Assembly (NCBI GenBank): GCA_024640085.1
Contig: JAHEFR010000019.1
Span: forward strand, 1 to 53,521
Length of the DNA: 53,521 nucleotides
DNA from: Gammaproteobacteria bacterium
GTDB lineage: Bacteria; Pseudomonadota; Gammaproteobacteria; Steroidobacterales; XN24
Direction: 5' to 3'
Below, one piece after another: positions 18,357 to 28,100 of this stretch. The notes beneath the pieces are model-generated. The model did not search any database, was not told the DNA's origin, and was given only the letters and a program-made list of their open reading frames with translations. A program made the translations under genes and the position numbers. Positions within the stretch are counted from its first letter, which is position 1, and each line of letters opens with the position of its first letter.

Positions 18357-18929
18357 ATGAACGATGCGCCGGTATCGACGCGAGCCAGGCTCGTTGTCCT
18401 CGAAAAGCGGGGCCCGCCCTTCGCTTTTCAGAGGTTCTATGTCAGGTTCATGCTCTGGCTGATCGGGCGGTTGTTGCAGGCCGCCTCCGTCGTGGACGAC
18501 GAAATCCGCCGGGAGGTAGGCAACCTCCCGGCGGGATTCACGTTCTCGATGCGGGTGAGATCCGGGTCGGCGGCTCTCACTCTCACGAAGCACGGGGACA
18601 GGTTGCGGGCGGTGCCGGCCGCGGCGGTGCCGCACCCGGTGCTGAGCTTCGATTTCAAGCACATCGCACACGCCTTCCTTGTCCTGTCCTTCCAGGAATC
18701 CACGCCGCGGGCTCTTGCAAACGACCGCCTGTCCGTGGACGGTGAGTACCCCAGCGCCATGAAGATGCTGAGGGCCCTGAACCGGATGCAGGCGCTGGTG
18801 CTGCCGCGGTTCGTCGCCGTCCGTGCCCTGAAGGCCTGTCCGCGCATCAGTCTGGCTGAGAAGATCGGGCTTGCTTCCCGGATCTATGGACGCCTGATTG
18901 TCGAATTGCTGAAGAGACCCGCCGCATGA
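18357..18929 (+). CDS. SCP2-like (sterol carrier type) protein, putative
   Basis: 190 residues, no signal peptide. The central part has VRSGSAALTLTKHG, PVLSFDFKHIAHAFLVLSF and NDRLSVDGEYPSAMKMLRALN. The alternating strands and the final phrase about a small binding pocket resemble bacterial SCP2-like lipid-binding proteins, but the match is from memory of pattern and not firm. The C-terminal LAEKIGLASRIYGRLIVELL is helical. The stop overlaps the start of the alcohol dehydrogenase (ATGA), so the two are translationally coupled and probably act on the same, likely lipophilic, substrate. That last step is inference. Confidence 0.65.
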   Translation: MNDAPVSTRARLVVLEKRGPPFAFQRFYVRFMLWLIGRLLQAASVVDDEIRREVGNLPAGFTFSMRVRSGSAALTLTKHGDRLRAVPAAAVPHPVLSFDFKHIAHAFLVLSFQESTPRALANDRLSVDGEYPSAMKMLRALNRMQALVLPRFVAVRALKACPRISLAEKIGLASRIYGRLIVELLKRPAA

Positions 18930-20110
18930 CGAAGCATTACTTCGAGTTTTCCTGTCCGGTGAAGATGGTCGCCGGATTCCGCGCCCTGGAGCACATTTCC
19001 TTCGAGCTCGATACCCGGGGCGCATCCAGGCCACTGATAGTGAGCGACAAGGGCGTCGTCGGCGCAGGCCTCGTGGACACTGTTCTGGCGGCGATCGCCA
19101 CCGGGGGCGGACAGGTTGGTCCGATCTTCGACGACGTGCCCCCGGACTCTTCCATGGAGGCGGTCAGGGCGGGTGCGGCGCGGTACCTGGACTCCGGTTG
19201 CGATGCCATCATCGCCGTCGGGGGCGGTTCGGTCATGGACACGGCCAAGGCCCTGAACATACTGGCGACCGAGGGCGGCGTCGATCTGCGGCAGTTCGCT
19301 GGCTACAACAACCTCAAGCGTCCGCTCAAACCCTTCATCGCCATCCCCACCACGGCCGGTACCGGTTCGGAGGTCACCGCCATCAGCGTAATCAAGGACC
19401 GGGAGGAGGGCGTCAAGACCTTCTATTGTTCCCCGTTCCTGCTCCCGGACGTGGCGGTGCTGGACCCTCGCATGACCCTGAAGCTGCCACCGATGATCAC
19501 CGCGGCCACCGCCATGGACGCCCTCACCCACGCGGTCGAGGCGTACACCTGCCTTGCCAGGAATCCCATGAGCGACGCCTATGCGGAGGCCGCGGTCAGG
19601 CGCATCTCGCAATGGCTGGTGCCTGTCCTGCTGCGACCGGACGAGGCGGAAGGGCGTCTGGCGCTGGCCGAAGCGGCGGCCATGGCCGGGATCGCCTTCA
19701 GCAACTCGCCCGTGGGGCTGGTGCATGCGCTGGCTCACACAATCGGGGCCATGTATGGCGTCCACCACGGCGCCGCCAACAGCATCTTCCTGCCCTTCGT
19801 GCTCGAGTTCAATCTGCCCGGATCACGGCAGGAGATCGGCGCCCTGCTGCTCAGTCTCGCCGGCCCGGAGGTTTATGCGGCGACGCCAGCGAGTCGCCGG
19901 GCGGAGGAGGCCATCGATCGCATCATGGCCCTGAAGGACAAGGCCCACGAGCTCTGCGGTTTGCCACGGACGCTGGCCGAGACTGGCAGCGTACCCCGTG
20001 AGGACCTGCCCCGCATCGCGCGGACCGCGCTGGACGATGGCACCGTGGTCATGAACCCGGTCGATGTCACCTACGAGGGCGCGCTCCGGGTGCTGGAGCG
20101 CGCCTGGTAG
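18926..20110 (+). CDS. Iron-containing (group III) alcohol dehydrogenase
   Basis: 394 residues. NAD-binding GGGSVMDTAKA and PTTAGTGSEVT are present, then the metal-site segments AMDALTHAVEAY (Asp and His ligands) and HALAHTIGAMYGVHHG (two more His). These define the Fe-dependent alcohol dehydrogenase family, which oxidises primary alcohols or reduces aldehydes with NAD(P)H. Length and motif spacing are normal. The N-terminus (KHYFEFSCPVKMVAGFRAL) is slightly unusual: it lacks the usual stretch naming the promoter-proximal beta strand but retains the fold. It is coupled by a four-base overlap to the SCP2-like gene. The substrate is unknown. Confidence 0.92.
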   Translation: MTKHYFEFSCPVKMVAGFRALEHISFELDTRGASRPLIVSDKGVVGAGLVDTVLAAIATGGGQVGPIFDDVPPDSSMEAVRAGAARYLDSGCDAIIAVGGGSVMDTAKALNILATEGGVDLRQFAGYNNLKRPLKPFIAIPTTAGTGSEVTAISVIKDREEGVKTFYCSPFLLPDVAVLDPRMTLKLPPMITAATAMDALTHAVEAYTCLARNPMSDAYAEAAVRRISQWLVPVLLRPDEAEGRLALAEAAAMAGIAFSNSPVGLVHALAHTIGAMYGVHHGAANSIFLPFVLEFNLPGSRQEIGALLLSLAGPEVYAATPASRRAEEAIDRIMALKDKAHELCGLPRTLAETGSVPREDLPRIARTALDDGTVVMNPVDVTYEGALRVLERAW

Positions 20111-20130
20111 AAGGTGTCAGACCGAAGTCC

Positions 20131-20739
20131 CTAGTCTCCTGCAGTCGCGCCCGAGGCCAATGCTGCCAGGTCCAGGCTGTCGTCCAGGTCGGCGGCAGCA
20201 GAGGGGCACTCTATCGTGGTGACGGGCACACTCCCGCTCCTGAGGAAGTCCCGGGCGCCCCTGTCCCCTGTGGCTGAGGTGATCTCCCGGAATACCGGCT
20301 CCGGGAAGATGGCCGGGACGCCGATGATGCCCTGGTAGGTCGCCGCCGCCGGCCGCTCCGGGGCCCGCCGCCACGCGGCCACCAGCCTTTCCAGGTCACT
20401 TGCAGATAGCCCGGGAAGGTCGCAGGGCGTCACCAGGGCCGCATGACAGCCTTGGCCCAGTGACCGCAGCCCAGTTGCCAGGGAGCTGGCGAGCCCGTCC
20501 CGCCACCGCGTGTTGTGGGCGAGGACGACATCGAGGCCGGCGAGGCATTCCTCTACCCGGTCGGCGTTGGCACCGGTCACCACCGTCACCGGGAAGCCAC
20601 AGGCTTCTGCGGTCACGAGGACGGTACGTCGCACCAGAGGCACGCCGTCGATCGGCAGAAGCTGTTTTGGCTGGCGGAGGCGCCGCGAGGCGCCGCCCGC
20701 GAGGACCAGGGCTCTCGGTCCGGGGGGCGGCTGATTCAG
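20131..20739 (-). CDS. MobA/MocA-like molybdenum-cofactor nucleotidyltransferase with a CTG start
   Basis: The NTP-transferase signature LVLAGGASRRLRQPKQLLPIDG lies upstream of the first GTG (20643), so that start would delete the active site. The frame is open through it to a CTG at 20737-20739, with no ATG, GTG or TTG between; a TGA lies further upstream. The CTG overlaps the xdhC stop as CTGA, the arrangement usually seen as ATGA in coupled genes. From there the protein has 202 residues, normal for MocA-type enzymes that load CMP or GMP onto molybdopterin. Later motifs include VTPCDLPGLS (Mg-binding Asp) and GIIGVPAIFPEPVF. A base-call error near the six-G run at 20722-20727 would not create a better start. 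Confidence 0.85.
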   Translation of the reverse strand: MNQPPPGPRALVLAGGASRRLRQPKQLLPIDGVPLVRRTVLVTAEACGFPVTVVTGANADRVEECLAGLDVVLAHNTRWRDGLASSLATGLRSLGQGCHAALVTPCDLPGLSASDLERLVAAWRRAPERPAAATYQGIIGVPAIFPEPVFREITSATGDRGARDFLRSGSVPVTTIECPSAAADLDDSLDLAALASGATAGD

Positions 20740-21824
20740 GCGGCCGATCGGCTGCGCCTCATGTCCAGCGGCGCGGCGTCCGCGCCCTCCAGCACGGCAT
20801 GGATTTCAGCGATGGCCGCCAGGGCGATCGACGCGGGAGAGTCGCCGCCGATATCCAGTCCGACCGGCCCCCGGATGTGGCCCTTGAGGGCTTCCCTGTC
20901 TTTCTCGTCCAGGCTGTCCAGGAGCTTGGCCCGCCGGGCGGTAGGGCCGAGCAGGCCGATATATTCTGGAGGCGCCGCGGCCAGGGACCGGAGGAACCCG
21001 ACGTCCGCGTTGAAGTTGTGGGTCATCACCAGGGCGGCCGAAACTGTACCGAGGATGACAGTGTTGGCCAGTTTCTCGGGTTCCGCGTGCACCTGGAGCA
21101 CCGTGTTGGGGAAGTGCGCGGCGCCCGGGCTCGATTCCCGGTGATCCGCCACCGTGACCCGCCAGTGTAGTTCCGCGGCCGTTCGGGCCATGGGGACGGC
21201 GTCGGGACCGGCGCCGACAATCAACAGGTGGTGCTGGCGCGGTACCAGGTCCACGAACACCCTGCTGCCGTCGGCCAGATCAGTGATCCCGGGTTTCCCC
21301 GATGCCGCCAGGCGAGCGCACTCCTGGGCCAGAGCAGTGTGCCGGCCCGGGTCGAGCCCGAGATCGGTCTCCCCGATCTCATCGCATGCCAGCGACTTGC
21401 CCGTGGCCTCCCCGGTGAACCCGGTTGCCAGGACGACGGGACGGAATGTCGCCACAGCCTCCGTCAGGTAGGCGAGTGGCTGATACTGATTCTCCGGCAG
21501 AAGGGGCTGGAGCAGCATTCGGACAAGCCCGTCACAGCCGAGACCCAGACCCCAGATCAGGTCTTCATCCCCGCGCATGTCGTATTCGACCAGGGCAGGC
21601 AGCCCGTCAGCGATGACCGATCTGGCCCGCTCCACCAGGTCGCCTTCGAAGCATCCCCCGCCGAGGACGCCAAAATAGTTGCCCTCCCGGTCGATTAGCA
21701 TTCGCGCGCCGGCCTTGCGGTAGGTGGAGCCGGCGGTCTCCACGATGGTGCACAGCACCAGGCGTTCGCTTCTGTCACGTAGCTCACGGAATGCGGGTAT
21801 CAGCGCGGGAAGATCTCTGCTCAT
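20736..21824 (-). CDS. xdhC: XdhC/CoxI-family molybdoenzyme maturation factor
   Basis: 362 residues from the ATG at 21824, preferred over one nine codons earlier because it follows GAGGTTCCCC. The N-terminal XdhC domain has ETAGSTYRKAGARML and FGVLGGGCFEGDLVERA, with the conserved GGC cysteine that handles sulfurated molybdopterin. The C-terminal Rossmann domain has HHLLIVGAGPDAVPMA and VADHRES, and ends PEYIGLLGPTARRAKLL and GLDIGGDSPASIALA. These proteins load and protect the cofactor of xanthine-dehydrogenase-type enzymes. It is coupled to the MobA-like gene, a common pair. No molybdoenzyme is encoded in this window. Confidence 0.92.
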   Translation of the reverse strand: MSRDLPALIPAFRELRDRSERLVLCTIVETAGSTYRKAGARMLIDREGNYFGVLGGGCFEGDLVERARSVIADGLPALVEYDMRGDEDLIWGLGLGCDGLVRMLLQPLLPENQYQPLAYLTEAVATFRPVVLATGFTGEATGKSLACDEIGETDLGLDPGRHTALAQECARLAASGKPGITDLADGSRVFVDLVPRQHHLLIVGAGPDAVPMARTAAELHWRVTVADHRESSPGAAHFPNTVLQVHAEPEKLANTVILGTVSAALVMTHNFNADVGFLRSLAAAPPEYIGLLGPTARRAKLLDSLDEKDREALKGHIRGPVGLDIGGDSPASIALAAIAEIHAVLEGADAAPLDMRRSRSAA

Positions 21825-21982
21825 GGGGAACCTCGTTTGTTCTGCAGCCATAAAGCTAGCTCAACTGGCCCCGGAGCGCACTCCCGGGCGCCGGAACCGA
21901 TCCGGGTTTGTGCGGGACGGTCTATTCGAAGGCGGCGGCGATGACACATGCGCACGGGGCGTTCAGCCCATTCACTCTGTCG

Positions 21983-22675
21983 TCAGAACGGAACGCCGGC
22001 ACTCTTGCAGAGGAACTCCATGAATGCGCTCGCCTTGCGCCACGCATCGGCGACCCGCGGGACCAGGTCAGCGTCCCACAGGGCGCCGTGTTCCATGTGA
22101 TGGATGGCGATGAAGCTCTTGCGCTTGAGGTCGTCGATCAATGGATGCTGGCCGCCATAGCCTCGCGGTGGCCGCTGCAATGATTCCCCGGAAAGGGTGA
22201 ACAGTGAAGCGAACCCGGGCTGGTCCCTGGCGGCGATCCACTCACCGGGAAACTCGTCGATCCGCTCGCGGATGACGGTGAGGGTGGGCGTCGGTGGACG
22301 CCAGGCGCCGACGCCGATGAACGTCTCCCGGGTATCGATATGGAAATAGTAACCGGGTGCGTGAACGTCCTTGCCGAGTTCGTGGCGGAACTGGATGCCC
22401 ACGTTGGTCTTGTAAGGACGTTTGTCCCGCGAGAACCGCGCGTCCCGGTAGATCCTCATGAGTGACCCGCCAGACCGCAGGGGCAGGGCCGTGAATCGCG
22501 GCGCGATCTCCGCCAGTGGCTCCGCCATGGCCGAGATGAAGGCCAGGCTCGGGCTCATGACGTCGCGCTCGTAACGCCACTTGTGGGTATTGAACCAGTC
22601 CCGCTCGTTATGCGCCTCCAGTTCCCGGAGATAATCGATGAGAGCAGTCGGAAATCCGGTGAATTCGGTAGTCAT
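21983..22675 (-). CDS. DUF2461-family protein
   Basis: 230 residues matching the DUF2461 pattern: FPTALIDYLRELEAHNERDWFNTHK near the N-terminus, then MRIYRDARFSRDKRPYKTN, and GYYFHIDTRETFIGVGAW. The family is widespread and its biochemical role is not known to me. There is no signal peptide or membrane segment. It stands alone between the xdhC gene (158 bases away, same strand) and the terminator of the acetate symporter operon, so it probably has its own promoter in 22676-22748. Confidence 0.88.
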   Translation of the reverse strand: MTTEFTGFPTALIDYLRELEAHNERDWFNTHKWRYERDVMSPSLAFISAMAEPLAEIAPRFTALPLRSGGSLMRIYRDARFSRDKRPYKTNVGIQFRHELGKDVHAPGYYFHIDTRETFIGVGAWRPPTPTLTVIRERIDEFPGEWIAARDQPGFASLFTLSGESLQRPPRGYGGQHPLIDDLKRKSFIAIHHMEHGALWDADLVPRVADAWRKASAFMEFLCKSAGVPF

Positions 22676-22748
22676 CTCGTGTCCCTGTGTCCTGCCCTGC
22701 CCGCCCCTCCACGGCGCGGCATCCTACCTGTCTCAGCGGGCGATCGCC

Positions 22749-22780
22749 AAAAAAGAAGAGGCGCCCCGGAGGGCGCCTCT
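22749..22780 (-). terminator. Intrinsic terminator of the SSS symporter operon
   Basis: A ten-pair stem (22757-22766 with 22771-22780, loop CGGA) is followed on the minus strand by TCTTTTTT. It lies 27 bases after the symporter stop and is the clearest terminator in this half of the window. Confidence 0.9.
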
Positions 22781-22806
22781 GTCCCGTTCCACTGAGTAAT
22801 TCAGGC

Positions 22807-24579
22807 TCAGTGGCTCGTCGCTCCACCCGCGCCGCGCGGGACGCGGATGTCCTCCACCAGATGCTGGATGTGCTCTGGCGGTGGGGCCGTGGCGCGGGAG
22901 ACAAAGTACGCCACGAGGAAGTTTACGCCGGCGCCCACTGCGCCGAAGGCTTCCGGAGAGATGCCCAGGACCCAGTGATCCGCGCTGTTGGGCGCCATGT
23001 TGGTGCCGGGGACGAAGAACCATCCCTTGAACCAGAAGATGTACAACAGCGTGATGCCCAGACCAGAGAGCATGCCGGCGACCGCGCCAGTGCTGTTGGC
23101 CCGCTTGTCGAAGATTCCCATCATCAAGGCCGGGAAGATCGACGATGCAGCAAGGCCGAATGCCAGGGCCACCACCTGGGCCGCGAACCCGGGTGGATTG
23201 AGGCCGAAGTAGGCCGCCACGCCGATAGCGAAAGCCATGGCGATGCGGCTGGCCAGCAGCTCCTGCTTCTCGTTGATATCCGGTCTGAAAATGCCCTTCA
23301 ACAGGTCATGGGAGATGGCCGAGGCGATCGCCAGCAACAATCCTGCCGCGGTGGAGAGGGCTGCGGCGATGCCGCCTGCCGCCACCAGTGCGATGACCCA
23401 GTTGGGCAGGTTCGCGATCTCGGGGTTGGCCAGGACCATGATGTCACGGTCTACCTTGGTCATCTCATTGCCAGCCCAGCCGTATTCCGCCGCCTTTTCG
23501 CCGAGACCTGCCTCGCTGTAGTACTGGATACGGCCGTCGCCGTTCTTGTCTTCCCACTCCAGCAGACCGGTCGTACGCCAGCGGTCCATCCAGGCCGGCA
23601 AATGAGCGATCTCGACGTTGCCGTCCGGCGAGCCCACCGGGCCGATCTGGATGGTGTTCATCAGGTTCAGCCGCGCCATGGCGCCAACGGCCGGGGCCGT
23701 GGTGTAAAGGATGGCGATGAACACCAGCGCCCAGCCTGCCGAGTACCGGGCGTCCTTCACCTTCGGTACGGTGAAGAACCGGATGATGACGTGGGGCAGA
23801 CCCGCCGTGCCGATCATCAGCGAGAACGTATACAGCAACATGTTCAGCATGTTGCCGTTAGGCGAGGTCGTGTACTCCTTGAACCCCAGGTCCGTGACGA
23901 CCATGTCCAGCTTGTCCAGCAGGTGGACGCCGTCGGCCATGCTGCCGCCCAGTGCCAGCTGCGGGATGGGATTGCCCGTCAGGTTGAGGGATATGAATAT
24001 TGCCGGGATGGTGTAGGCGAAGATCAGCACGCAGTACTGGGCGATCTGGGTATACGTGATGCCCTTCATGCCACCGAGCACGGCGTAGATGAACACGATG
24101 CCCATGCCCGTGAACAGGCCGGTGGCGAAGTCCACTTCCATGAACCGGGAGAAGGCCACGCCGATACCCCGCATCTGCCCGATGACGTATGTGACCGAGG
24201 CCACGATCAGGCAGATGACCGCGACGACGCGGGCGGTCTGTGAGTAGTAGCGCTCGCCGACGAACTCCGGCACGGTGAACTTGCCGAACTTGCGCAGGTA
24301 CGGCGCCAGCAGCATGGCCAGCAGCACGTAGCCGCCGGTCCATCCCATCAGGAAGACTGCGCCGCCGTAACCCAGGAAGGCGATGAGACCCGCCATGGAG
24401 ATGAAGGACGCCGCAGACATCCAGTCCGCCGCCGTAGCCATGCCGTTGGCCACAGGGTGCACGCCCTTGCCCGCCACGTAGAAATCCCCGGTGCTTTTCG
24501 CCCGCGACCAGATGGCGATGCCGATGTATAGCGCGAATGTCGCGCCGACGATTATGAAAGTCAGTGTTTTGAGTTCCAT
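22807..24579 (-). CDS. Na+:solute symporter, acetate-permease-like (VC_2705 subfamily)
   Basis: 590 residues, SSS family, about 13 helices. The N-terminus carries YVAGKGVHPVANGMATAADWMSAASFISMAGLI, and further on ILGGMKGITYTQIAQYCVL-type sequence, both as in ActP-like acetate/pyruvate permeases. An insertion of about 100 hydrophilic residues (DGRIQYYSEAGLGEKAAEYG and around) between helices is typical of the VC_2705 subfamily, which pairs with a DUF4212 small subunit. That gene lies 9 bases upstream. The CrbS-type kinase is divergent and acs lies 5 kb away, so acetate or another short organic acid is the likely substrate. The substrate is inference. Confidence 0.9.
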   Translation of the reverse strand: MELKTLTFIIVGATFALYIGIAIWSRAKSTGDFYVAGKGVHPVANGMATAADWMSAASFISMAGLIAFLGYGGAVFLMGWTGGYVLLAMLLAPYLRKFGKFTVPEFVGERYYSQTARVVAVICLIVASVTYVIGQMRGIGVAFSRFMEVDFATGLFTGMGIVFIYAVLGGMKGITYTQIAQYCVLIFAYTIPAIFISLNLTGNPIPQLALGGSMADGVHLLDKLDMVVTDLGFKEYTTSPNGNMLNMLLYTFSLMIGTAGLPHVIIRFFTVPKVKDARYSAGWALVFIAILYTTAPAVGAMARLNLMNTIQIGPVGSPDGNVEIAHLPAWMDRWRTTGLLEWEDKNGDGRIQYYSEAGLGEKAAEYGWAGNEMTKVDRDIMVLANPEIANLPNWVIALVAAGGIAAALSTAAGLLLAIASAISHDLLKGIFRPDINEKQELLASRIAMAFAIGVAAYFGLNPPGFAAQVVALAFGLAASSIFPALMMGIFDKRANSTGAVAGMLSGLGITLLYIFWFKGWFFVPGTNMAPNSADHWVLGISPEAFGAVGAGVNFLVAYFVSRATAPPPEHIQHLVEDIRVPRGAGGATSH

Positions 24580-24588
24580 GGTCGCCCC

Positions 24589-24855
24589 CTAGTCTTCGTG
24601 CACGTCGAATTCTTTGTCTAAGGCGTTCATCTTCCCGGCGTACACGAAGATGAGGATGACGAAGACATACATAGAACCCTGTTGGGCAAACCAGAATCCC
24701 AGCTTGTAGCCGCCGATGGCGATGGCGTTAAGCGGGGTGAACAGGATGATGCCGAACAGGTACGAAACGACGAACCAGATGACAAGCATGGTGACAACCA
24801 GCCTCAGGTTCCTCTTCCAGTATTCCGCTCTGCTGTGTGTTTGAGGCGCTGACAT
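24589..24855 (-). CDS. DUF4212 small subunit of the Na+:solute symporter
   Basis: 88 residues with two membrane helices (about 18-38 and 50-75). YWKRNLRLVVTMLVIWFVVSY and the later FWFAQQGSMYVFVILIFVY are the DUF4212 signature; the family occurs as the small partner of VC_2705-type symporters. It starts at an ATG with GGAGGGGAC upstream, and the large subunit follows after 9 bases, so the two are surely made together. It probably stabilises or activates the carrier. Confidence 0.93.
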   Translation of the reverse strand: MSAPQTHSRAEYWKRNLRLVVTMLVIWFVVSYLFGIILFTPLNAIAIGGYKLGFWFAQQGSMYVFVILIFVYAGKMNALDKEFDVHED

Positions 24856-25155
24856 GTCCCCTCCATAGCGTCATTGTCGTTATAAGACTGAAGCAATCTA
24901 GCAGAGCGGCGACCTCATGGAATCAAGACTTTAGTCGAACAGAATGGCTGATTCGACCAGCCGGCGGCACCTTCGCCGCTTTTGCAGTGCACAATCACAG
25001 GGGCTATCGCAAGCGTAATTCACCGACTGCGCCGGGCCTCCCTTCTTGCATCTGTACCCCCGCCCTGTAGCATTGACCGGCGTGCCCGGTGCCGCGAACC
25101 CCGCGAGGTTCGTGCAGAGAGAAAACATGAGAAATCTCCGGGCGGGGGAGAGCGG
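24856..25155. promoter_or_regulatory. Divergent control region between the symporter operon and the CrbS-type kinase
   Basis: No gene seen. On the minus strand a TATAAC stretch near 24882 could be the -10 box of the symporter operon. Two dyads may be regulator sites: GACTTTAGTC (24927-24936) and GGCTG-N7-CAGCC (24946-24962), whose centre ATTCGACC resembles the TTAGACC found upstream of acs. An open frame continues into the kinase N-terminus from 24982 but lacks a credible start. Confidence 0.45.
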
Positions 25156-28100
25156 ATGCTGCAGACCTGGGTGCCGCCCGTCGTCGCGCTCGCCTACGGG
25201 GGCTTCTTGTTCGGCGTCGCCTATCTCGGGGACATGCGTCTGACCCGGGAGAAGCGCAGCGCCCTCCCCGTCATATACAGCTTCGCCCTCGGCGTCTACT
25301 GCAGCTCCTGGACCTTCTATGGCGCCGTCGGTCGTGCCGCCTCCGACGGGTGGGACTATATCTCGATCTACCTCGGTCCGATCCTGGTCTTCGCCTTGCT
25401 GCATTCCATACCGCGGCGCATCATCGCCATCAGCAAGCGCCAGCGCGTCACTTCCGTCGCCGATTTCATTGCCTCCCGATATGGCAAGTCTCATCGCCTC
25501 GCCGCCGTCAGCGCCATCGTGGCGCTGGTAGTCGTCCTGCCGTATATCGCACTGCAGCTAAGAGCCGTGTCCCGCAGCTACGGTGTACTGACCGGGGCCG
25601 CCGACCTCGATGTGCTGCCGGGGGTGACTTACGATGCGGCACTGCTGCTGGCCGCGGTGCTGGCCGTATTCACGATCCTGTTCGGTACCCGCCAGGTTGA
25701 CGTGACGGAGTCCCATCGGGGCATGCTGCTGGCGATCGCGGTCGAATCGGCAGTCAAGCTGATGGCCTTCGTGGCGGTCGGCATGTTTGTCATCTTCGGC
25801 GTCTTCGACGGCCCCGCCGACCTCCTCGCCCAGGCCCGCGCCGACGCCACCATCCGCGAGCTGTATTCGAGTTCCAGCATCGGGGCGCCCTTCCTCGTGC
25901 ACTCCCTGCTGGCCATGCTCGCCATCATCTGCCTGCCGCGACAGTTCCACGTTGCGGTGGTGGAGAACAGCGGGCGCCGGGACCTGGCTACGGCTCGCTG
26001 GGCGTTCCCGGTATACCTTGCCGTGTTCAGCATGTTCGTCGCCCCGATCGCGGTCGCCGGTATGCTGAAGGGCGGACCGGACGCCGACTTCTTCGTCCTC
26101 TCTCTGCCCCTGAGCCATGGCCAGGAAGGTCTGGCCCTGTTGTCCTTCGTCGGCGGTTTCTCCGCCGCGACCGGCATGGTGATCGTGGCGACGATCGCCT
26201 GCAGCACCATGCTCTGCAACGAGGTAGTCATCCCCGCCGCCTTGCGTCTCATGAAGGGCAGGCTGCCCCAGGGGGAGGCCCTGGGCCCGCTCCTCATCTG
26301 GGTCCGCCGCGTGCTGGTGGTGGCGATCCTCCTGCTGGCCTGGGTGGTATACCGGATCATCGGTGCCTACGGCGCCCTTGCATCCATCGGGCTGTTGTCC
26401 TTCGTGGCCGCCGCACAGTTCGCTCCGGCGCTGCTTGGAGGGCTCTATTGGCGGGGTGCCACGAGGGAAGGCGCACTGGCCGGCCTGGTGATCGGGTTCC
26501 TGGTGTGGGTCTACACCCTGCTGATCCCGGTCATCGCGGCGACGGGTTGGTTGCCGATGGAGATCGTCCAGAATGGGCCCCTCGGTATCGGTTGGCTGCG
26601 GCCCCATGCTCTGTTTGGCATGTCCGGCCTGGAACCGGTCTCCCACGGCGCCCTGTGGAGCCTCGGGATGAACGTCGCCGCCCTCATCGGGGTCTCTCTG
26701 TTGAGTTCCCCCGGCTTGCTGGAGCGACGGCAGGCCGCCGCGTTTGCCGGCGCCCACTCCGGCGGCGATCTTGTCCCGGCGGACATGCCGCTGCGCGGGT
26801 CCGCCACGATGGGAGATGTCCGCATCCTGGTGGAGCGCTTCGTCGGCAGGCGCAGCGCCAGTGAGGCCTTCCGCAGGCATTTCGCCGCCGCCGGCATCCA
26901 GCCGGACGACGCCGATCGCTGCGAGAAAGCCACACTGGATTTCACCGAGCGCCTGCTGGCCGGAACCATGGGTGCAGCCGCTGCGCGAACGGTGCTTGCC
27001 TCCGCGCTGCGCGGCGGGGAGCTGCAGCTTGAAGACGTGGCCAGCATCGTCGAAGAGGCGTCCCATGCGTCCAGTTTCAATCGCGACCTCCTCGAGTCGA
27101 CGTTGGAAAACGTCTACGAAGGCATCAGCGTCATCGACTCCCGCCTCCGGCTCGTGGCGTGGAACCGCCGGTACGCGGAGCTGTTCCGCTATCCCGACGA
27201 CCTGCTGAAATCGGGGACGCCGGTGGAGCAGCTCATCCGTTACAACGCAGCCCTCGGGCGCTGCGGGGAAGGAGAGCTGGAGGACCTGGTTGCCCGCCGC
27301 ATGGCGCACATGCGTGGTGACGACGCTCACGTCTTCGAGCGGGTCTGGGAGGACGGACTGGTGCTGGAGATCCGGCAGAATCCGCTGCCGGGCGGTGGAT
27401 TCGTCACCAGTTTCAGCGACATCACCGAGCACAAGCGCATCGAAACGGCGCTCCGGGAGAGCGAACGCAACATCCGCGTGTATACGGACAACGTTCCCGT
27501 GCTCATCGCCTACGTGGATCGGGACCTGCGTTTCCAGTTCGTCAACAAGGCCTATGAGGAGGCGCTTGGCGCTCCCCGCCACCGGGTGGTGGGCAGGCGC
27601 GTGGACGAGGTGCTGGACCCCGAGCGGTTGGAGACCCGCAAGGGTCGCATGGACGCTGCCCTGGCCGGCGTCAAACAGGTGTTCGAGGTCGAGCTCTCGT
27701 ACCGGGACGGCGCGCGTCGCACGGCAGAGGCCACCTATCTGCCGGAGTTCGAGGCGGACGGCCGGGTCCGGGGGTTCTTCGCTCTGTTCCACGACATCAC
27801 CGAGACCCGGCTGGCAGAGCGTGCCCTGAAGGATGCCTACGACACCCTCGAGCAGCGGGTGGATGAGCGGACCAGGGAGCTATCGGAGGTCAACAAGCGG
27901 CTGCACCGGGAGATCGAGATCCGGCGCGGCGTCGAGCAGGCCCTGCGCGAGGCCAAGGCCGAGGCCGAGGAGGCCAATCTCGGCAAGACCCGTTTCCTCG
28001 CGGCGGCCAGCCACGATTTGCTGCAGCCGCTCAACGCCGCCCGCCTGTTCACGTCTGCCCTGGCCCAGCGGGATCATTCGGAACAGGCCCTTAAGGCCGT

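Noticed and set aside
18163-18360. 65-codon frame before the SCP2-like gene
   Set aside because: Proline-rich, no family features, and it contains the palindrome.
20111-20128. GGTGTCAGACCGAAG after the alcohol dehydrogenase, like a half REP element
   Set aside because: Only half of the dyad is present and no second copy was found in the window.
24982-25155. N-terminal extension of the sensor kinase from a TTG
   Set aside because: 58 codons of Arg/Cys/Pro-rich sequence without family resemblance; the ATG at 25156 has a good ribosome site.
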